Shown piece after piece: positions 58,569-64,000 of a stretch of DNA of 64,000 nucleotides. The notes beneath the pieces were generated by a model. The model was given only the letters and a program-made list of their open reading frames with translations, made no database searches and was not told the origin of the DNA. Location: positions 1-64,000 of the forward strand of contig VXIS01000003.1 in the NCBI GenBank assembly GCA_008704415.1. The letters are read 5' to 3'. The position numbers and the translations under genes are program-made. The DNA is from Sphaerosporella brunnea. Its lineage: Eukaryota > Ascomycota > Pezizomycetes > Pezizales > Pyronemataceae. The number at the start of each line of letters is the position of its first letter. The first letter of the stretch is position 1.

Positions 58569-59730
58569 AAGCTCGATAATGAAGACAAGATTATCCTGCC
58601 TGGTATGCATAGGCTTTAAAATCCAATGTAACCGCTGTGCGGGTTTGTCAGCGAGCTGCGGCTTCACCAGCACAGCAAGCCCTGAAGGCTCAGAGCTGTC
58701 ACGCGGGGTTGAACGTCAGCTTTCTTACCCCCAGTCCTTCTATCAGTTCATTTTATACCCCCGCTTCTACAACGCGGTGGTACAGAGTCTGTCGAAGCGC
58801 GTTAGATCGTCCCCTTCTATAGCAATAGAAAACGAACAGCGCAACACACCTCAGGGTATCATCCGCGATTCCACATGCACCACCATCCTGTCACAGTGGC
58901 GATGATCAGAGCTTTGAGCAGCTGGCCGCCGGGTGGAGCCGCAATGGGTGAGGGCGAGCGGTGGGAGTCCTCGTTAGGGCAGAGTCAGGCAGCTTGCTAC
59001 AAGGTCTGATCGTATCCGCGTTGTCTGATGGTGTACAATCCTCGGCCTCCCCGTGGCAACATTGAGCCCAAAATATTCAGTTTTGATGGGCATATCAGTT
59101 TCCCGGGAGAGGCTGACGTATACGGTATACATAGTTCTTAGGTACTGCAGTGCGGCCTGGTGCTGCAGAATTCCGGGATGGAGGGGTGTAATCTGTTGAT
59201 GAAGTCTATCGAACATCATCGAGGCGCCGCGGGTCAGCACAGCCGTGATACTGCGTGTGCAGGCGTCGTACTCGGCATCAGTGATGCGGACACCGCCCGG
59301 GAGCGAAGATGTCGGTTGCGACCGCGATGTTTTCGGGACCGGTTGAGGCGCAACGAGCCTAGACGCTGACGGCAAATCAGGTAGAACATCGCCCGCATGT
59401 AATCGGTGGAGCGTGGGAGAACAACGGTGCCTCTCATCCATCCACACCGGCACCAACCAGCGCACAACTACTCACACAGCCCAGTTACAATCCTGCGCGA
59501 CGCTAGTGCATACCGCATCCCCCCAGCGGCCGAGCGTGCGCCTGACCTTCCTCGCCCACCGTCCGTGGAGCTGCCGGTGTAATCCTCCGCTTCCCCTGCT
59601 CCACATGTACGGTACCGTGCAATGGGAACGCCACCTCGTTGCTGGTGATGTTCGTCATGTCATGGAAGACCAGCGATGACGAAATTCAACAAGTAGTCCT
59701 TCACCGTTGTCCGTAGGGATCTGGTGCCAG
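58569..59730. other. Intergenic, nothing recognised
   Basis: Competing open frames at 58579-58905 (plus) and 59465-58974 (minus) have no recognised motif. No repeat edge was found except the start of element B. Confidence 0.45.
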
Positions 59731-60546
59731 TTTTGCCCTGTGGTTCACGCGCGATATGGGTAAAGATACTCAGATTTTTACTCGGTGCGATCTGGATATC
59801 TCGGGCTTGTTTACTCGGTGCAAGCTGTGTATCTGAAGTGTTTTACACAGTCAAATCATGGTATTAGATACCATTTTACGGTCCCGAATCCTTGTAAATT
59901 CCGCCGCTTTCCATAATCGGCCCCACCCTTCATCGCCTTCACGCCGTCCACCTGCACCCCCGCCCGCACCCCTCCTTGCCAATTGCAAAGAAGCAAAATC
60001 AACTTTTGGCGCTCAGTTCTGGGCGGTCAGCGACGGAGGGGAGAGTGTCCAAACCCTCCGACGCAAAGAAATGAACACTCGCAAGAAGAGTATGACTGAC
60101 CGGCCGGTCAGCGACGAGAAAAGTGTGCATGGGAGGTGTACAAACTCTCCGACGCAATGAAATTGGAAGAAATTCGACGTTCACCCAGGAAACGTGCAGA
60201 CAAAGGAAAATCAAGTTATTCGAGAGCCTGAGCTAAGTGTGCTGCTGCTCGGCTTGCTTTCTGAGCTTTATTTGGCGTATCTAGCTGATCATCGGAAAGG
60301 GACTCCATCTTTTACAGCTCGGTACACAAGGGCGGGGTAGGAGTCGAAGATTCTGCAGGATAGTATTGTGGATTGTGCAAGGCGTAGTGTGAAAGACGTA
60401 GCACGTTGCGAAGTGTGGTACCTCTCAGGATGTTTTGGTGGTGGAGCCGTTTGTACAGAGACGTCAGCTCACTAAGTAACCCTTGAACCTATATCATGTT
60501 CTACCCGATTGTCAAAAATTGCTGGAAGCCGTTGCTCTGAATGGAA

Positions 60547-60912
60547 CGGGTGAACACCCGTGTTGTGACCACACGGTGTGCAGTCATTAGTACCGCGCCA
60601 CTGCATGTAAAGTAATATGTACGTGGAAGTCAGAGCGTACGTGTGTGCGACAATCCATCGCAGCCTGATACCGTCTCTGGCCTTTTGGACAGTTCTTCGG
60701 TCTCCCCTGGTTGCACAGGACAGAGCAACGTATAACTGCCCATGACTAAACACCTCCTCTCCAGGTTTCCGGAAAGAAAACACTGTAACGGCAAGCCCAT
60801 AGCGACCGCAGTTTCTGCAGTGCACATTTTCATCCACAGACTGACACGGAAGGGGTGCAGTATGCTCCCACTGTTGATCCATAGCCAATGCATCATCCGT
60901 GACGTCTTTCAC
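60547..60912 (-). pseudogene. Helitron helicase C-terminal remnant
   Basis: The minus-strand frame contains FSHGQLYVALSCATRGDRRT (motif at 60718-60750), the last conserved Pif1-type helicase motif of Helitron Rep/helicases (consensus FSHGQLYVALSR). The motif's Arg is changed to Cys, and a neighbouring frame carries part of the upstream LPL-F sequence, so frameshifts are likely. Rep and the Walker motifs are missing. It marks the orientation of the Helitron and its autonomous ancestor. Confidence 0.75.
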
Positions 60913-61342
60913 ATCATCTTGAAAGAGTGACTGATTATCTTATCTGCTCCCACTCGTTGTAGTGTTCCAACTCTCCGTTGTTGACTGGGCTGTCGTTCAA
61001 CTTCCATCTAAAGAACACCATTAGCCTTTGTATTTCTACCCAGCATGAGAATTTAGAGCTAGCCACTGACCGGCTCATGTTGACCATGACACATGTTATA
61101 GCGCTTTCCCGGTTTCCAGAAGAAGAACTCTTCAATTGCTTGCGAGGGAAAAGGTCGTTGCGAGGCAGAACGTATTTGCGAAGTAGTAAAGGGAGGAGGT
61201 AGTAGGTTGAAGTTATAAAGTAAAGAGAGGCGGTAGTGAGTTGGCGTCGAGGAGGCGAGACCGTCTCATCATAGCCAGCACTCGCACGGATAAAGACAAT
61301 TCTATTCCATTCCACAACTATCTAATCCAGCAGTGTGTACAG

Positions 61343-61580
61343 CAGCGTAGTCGCTCCGCAGTGTCGTCGCTAAATCTCCTCAACGGCTGCGCTCCAGAAT
61401 AGTGGAGCTAGACAGTCGCTCCGCAGTGTCGTTGCTGAATCTCCACTCCAGAATAGTAGAGCTGGACAGTCGGTCCGCAGTGTCGTCGCTGAAGCCCCTC
61501 CACGGATCCGCTCCAGAATAGTAGAGCCGGACAGTCGCTCCGCGTTGTCGTCGCTAAAGCTCCTCCGCGGCTTCGCTCCA
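61343..61580 (-). repeat. ~75-bp tandem repeats in Helitron
   Basis: Three to four diverged units, each with cagtcgctccgcagtgtcgt and gctccagaatagtagagc, run in tandem. Related single units occur in the other Helitron near 28480-28560 and 28980-29035, so the array belongs to the Helitron family. Confidence 0.75.
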
Positions 61581-62074
61581 AAATCCAACGGTCGGAAACT
61601 TAGGGTTGAGCCTCCGGCAAACGTCACCGGAAAACGCCACACAGCCGCGCTATATAGGGATAGATAGATGGGCTCAAACTCACAGATATAGTGTATCAAA
61701 GGCCGCTCGTTCGCTCACTATATTCAAATCTATCGCTCCATGGATGGTTGTTTTGTGGGTGGCCGCGCTGGGGGTCCTGTGGCTCCACCGGATCAAACTC
61801 GGGCTACATTCTACAGCCTGAAATTATCGTGAGCCAAAGATTGGAAGTTCACGATACACATATGCTATTGAGTAACTTAAGACAATATGGTGCGATATAT
61901 CCATATTCTCTTAAGTAACTTAGCCAGGGTCGACGCGGTACCCAGATTTGAGTATCTTTACTCAGATCTGAGTGGATTCGTTAGGCTCGCTCGTCTTGGT
62001 AACTTACCCAGATCCTATGCAAAACGTGTACCACAGGGTTTCGTGCGGTACATACTCTCACCGTCCTGCAAGAA

Positions 62075-62515
62075 ACACTCCGACGGGTTCATTCCTCGCG
62101 TTGAGAGGACAATCAATGCTGAGGATGCAACAATGGCTATTTTCAGACGCGAGACCACGCCTTTAAGTTTTGCAGGCGGTGGAAGACATGGCCTTGTTAC
62201 AGGCAGTAAAACATGACACAAGGGACGAGAGGTAGAAGTGCTTGCCGGCAACCCCAGTGGTGTACGAAAGCGGGTTTGGCCTTCCTAGACTCCACCCGGC
62301 CTGACAGTGTGGGGACCTGTCAGTGTGCGTGTTGCCGTGTGTGCTGTGGGGATATCTGTGACGAATCTCGTGGGTGCTGTCACGTATTTGCTGGGTTTCG
62401 CTTGTTTTTATTTGCTGAGATCCAGTCGTAGGCTTAGGCCTACGGGGTTGCATAGTATCATCCTCTCTATGTATGCCAGGTCCGCAGGCGGGCGAATGCA
62501 GTATCATTAATCCGC
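62075..62515 (+). mobile_element. LINE 3' end, copy 4 (degenerate)
   Basis: Remains of the CCHC region (TRDHAFKFCRRW in an interrupted frame, near 62148-62185) are followed by the LINE 3' UTR block (ggggttgcatagtatcatcc, then gccaggtccgcaggcgggcgaatgcag at 62474-62500). The acaaa tail is decayed. The 5' edge lies within ~40 bp of the end of element B, and no duplication is visible. Confidence 0.65.
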
Positions 62516-63733
62516 GGCAAACAACCAGCGGGGGCAGTGAACGCAACGATAAATGACGGAAGGGCATTTACCACGCTGGCCTGCGTTGCAAACCGCGTGC
62601 GAACGCACAAATCTGTGCCGCATGGTGTCTCCCGCAGCTAGGTTCCTGACTGCATTTCTGAATCTAGTTGGCATCGCGGCCGCTGGTGTCAGAGTGGGAA
62701 GCAAACTGACGGTGGGAACCGGAGCTATGATTGATTGGTGCACGGAAGCTGGATTTGTAGCAGTACACAACCCATCTGACCGCGGCTTGATATCCAGCGT
62801 AACCGTGGATTGTAGCTAGGTGGCAAACGACCGAGCGCTTTGCAGTGACGTGTGTCCATAATGCACGCCGCACAAATCGCTACACGCAAGCAGGCCCACA
62901 GCTGAGCCTGAATTACATCATGGCCACTGACGCGCGACAGTAACACCAGCGCTTATGTAATTCACGAGCGAGTGAGAGCCGGCTGCGTTTCCATTGTCGC
63001 AGAGACGGCGTCCCAGGGGAGCCAACAGGACCAGAATCGCGCGGTCTCAGATTAAGCGGCGGATAGTCAACCCGGTGCCAGTGTTCCGTACAGTCCGTCC
63101 AGGACTGCGGACTGGATCGGACCGACTGGTGCGATCCAATCCGGTCCGCACTTCAGGAGGACCACCATGATCTAGTCTGATTCAGTCCACGGGTCTCAGG
63201 AACCGGGAAAGACCGCAGTCGACTGCAGTCGACTGGAAGCTGAGTAAGATTGTAGGTGTACGTAGCTTGTAATATGTCTCATAGTAGAAACCCGCCTGGA
63301 GTCCGTTTGCCGCGGTGGACCTTTTCCATGCGCCACGCCACCGTGGACGTTTTCCACGCTGCCGTGGACCCTTTCTTGGCCTGCGAAGAAAATTTGATTC
63401 CTTGCGCCACCGTCTCAACGTATTTCCATAACCCTTAACCACCACCTCCGAAGCTCCAGCGGCGGCCTGCGGACGATCTGGGCCGTAATAGCATGGAAGT
63501 CTTTCAACATGAGTCACCGCTTGATGAGTATGCTGTTCAGGATGTCATCAAATATTAGGCTGCAAAGCGCACCGAGCCACGCTGCAAGGACCTAGCACGC
63601 ATGACGCTTCAATGTGGTTCAGCGGCTTACGTATTGCCTTATCTGAGTACCGCAAAGGTGCTGGGGGTCTTGAGAATTTATCACGGCGGTGCTTAAAATC
63701 TCTTTCTTGTCGAACGAGACATCAAAAAACAGT
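62516..63733. other. Intergenic, one GGACTG-rich stretch
   Basis: No gene was recognised. Around 63090-63240 the sequence is dense in cggactgga/tcggaccga/ccagtcc and cagtcgactgcagtcgactg motifs with local inverted symmetry. This may be the core of another small TIR element whose edges I could not place. Confidence 0.4.
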
Positions 63734-63973
63734 ACTTACATTTGTTGGAGGAGCAAAAGATCAACCAGCGCCCGAGGACCATCCGGGTAAGTAACGGAGT
63801 CTCTACGCTGTGGGATTGATCCCCAAGCTTGCTAGGCTTGTAACCCCGCGGAAGTCAGGTAACAACCGATGAACCTACCGATTTCACCGGGAATTGAACC
63901 GTCATCCTTCCGCGCTCATGGTTTCATATGGAGTGCGTCCCTCCAACTACACCACGAGCATCTGGGCTGAAAT
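63734..63973 (-). mobile_element. tRNA-derived SINE, copy 3
   Basis: On the minus strand it has an A box TGGTGTAGTTGG (63943-63954) and a B box GGTTCAATTCC (63890-63900), 42 bp apart. They lie within a tRNA-like head starting CAGATGCTCGTGG. The body includes a second B-like ggatcaatccc (63814-63824, read on the minus strand). The 3' end TTTTGCTCCTCCAACAAATG is shared with copy 2. The pair of internal pol III promoter boxes and the dispersed copies define a SINE. Confidence 0.82.
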
Positions 63974-64000
63974 TGTTGGCGCTATGAACACTAGGTGCCG

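Larger units (their letters stand above)
60547..61664 (-). mobile_element. Helitron with helicase remnant, nested in element B
   Basis: On the minus strand it begins TCTATCCCTATATAGCGC (61664) after an A. It ends with a CCGTG...CACGG hairpin and GTGTTCACCCG (60547) before a T, where the usual CTRR has become CCCG. Its 3' ~110 bp match the Helitron at 28204. The 5' half (61343-61580) contains three to four ~75-bp tandem units with agtcgctccgcagtgtcgt motifs. Helicase sequence lies next to the 3' end. It splits the A/B family element that surrounds it. Confidence 0.8.
59736..62038 (+). mobile_element. TIR element, family A/B, copy B
   Basis: It starts CCCTGTGGTTCACG and ends with the inverted CGTGTACCACAGGG. 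It is flanked by ttttg (59731-59735) and tttcg (62039-62043), an imperfect 5-bp duplication. Both ends and the flanking interior match copy A (4832-5750) in reverse orientation. Examples are the MVLDTILxSRILVNS-coding stretch and the gtcgacgcggtacccagat block near the right end. It is enlarged by the Helitron at 60547-61664; without that it is about 1.2 kb. No transposase is seen. Confidence 0.8.

Overview
The window looks like a transposon-rich, gene-poor stretch of a basidiomycete (probably Agaricomycete) genome. The evidence is a FunK1-type fungal kinase, an HNH-nuclease protein, short F-box proteins, spliceosomal introns of about 49-58 bp with GTAAGT-like donors and CTRAY-like branch points, pyrimidine-rich leaders in front of start codons, and a fungal mix of Copia, RNase H-bearing LINE, hAT, pogo/Tigger-type and Helitron elements. 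No rRNA, tRNA gene, CRISPR array or prokaryotic operon was seen. The species cannot be named from this sequence alone.

Layout. 0.6-3.05 kb: a gutted Copia retrotransposon (half-tRNA-iMet primer site, leader with a 74-bp minisatellite, RNase H C-terminus, polypurine tract, 3' LTR) invaded by a small hAT element that still carries the spliced C-terminal dimerisation domain. 4.8-5.75 kb: a TIR element (family A/B). 8.75-9.24 kb: a hAT MITE. 12.0-16.1 kb: a gene island with an HNH-domain gene (minus), an F-box-like gene (plus) and an old SINE copy. 17.9-18.4 kb: a LINE 3' end. 19.4-21.2 kb: a gene for a repeat-rich Pro/Gln/Asn protein. 23.4-25.0 kb: a pogo/Tigger-like element with long inverted repeats, next to a broken dioxygenase-like pseudogene (25.0-26.1 kb). 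28.2-29.1 kb: a non-autonomous Helitron. 31.35-31.56 kb: a LINE RNase H fragment. 31.7-33.2 kb: a broken hypothetical gene; 33.45 kb: an F-box fragment. 37.3-38.25 and 41.1-41.5 kb: two 5'-truncated LINE insertions with target-site duplications. 39.5-40.2 kb: a small spliced hypothetical gene. 46.4-47.6 kb: a conserved-looking coding exon split by a second hAT MITE. 52.2-54.5 kb: FunK1 kinase gene. 56.9-58.6 kb: a TIR element holding a SINE. 59.7-62.0 kb: a second A/B element holding a Helitron that retains helicase sequence, followed by a LINE 3' end. 63.7-64.0 kb: a third SINE copy.

How the parts relate. The host-type genes (HNH protein, F-box-like protein, repeat protein, FunK1 kinase) belong to families or styles that are expanded and variable in Agaricomycetes; nothing links them into one pathway. 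The region is mainly a record of nested insertions: hAT in Copia, SINE in TIR element, Helitron in TIR element, MITE in exon. Target-site duplications let many boundaries be set to the base. The candidates for undescribed biology are repeat families (a tRNA-derived SINE, the A/B TIR family with about 5-bp duplications, and the 56.9-kb TIR element) rather than a new enzymatic system.
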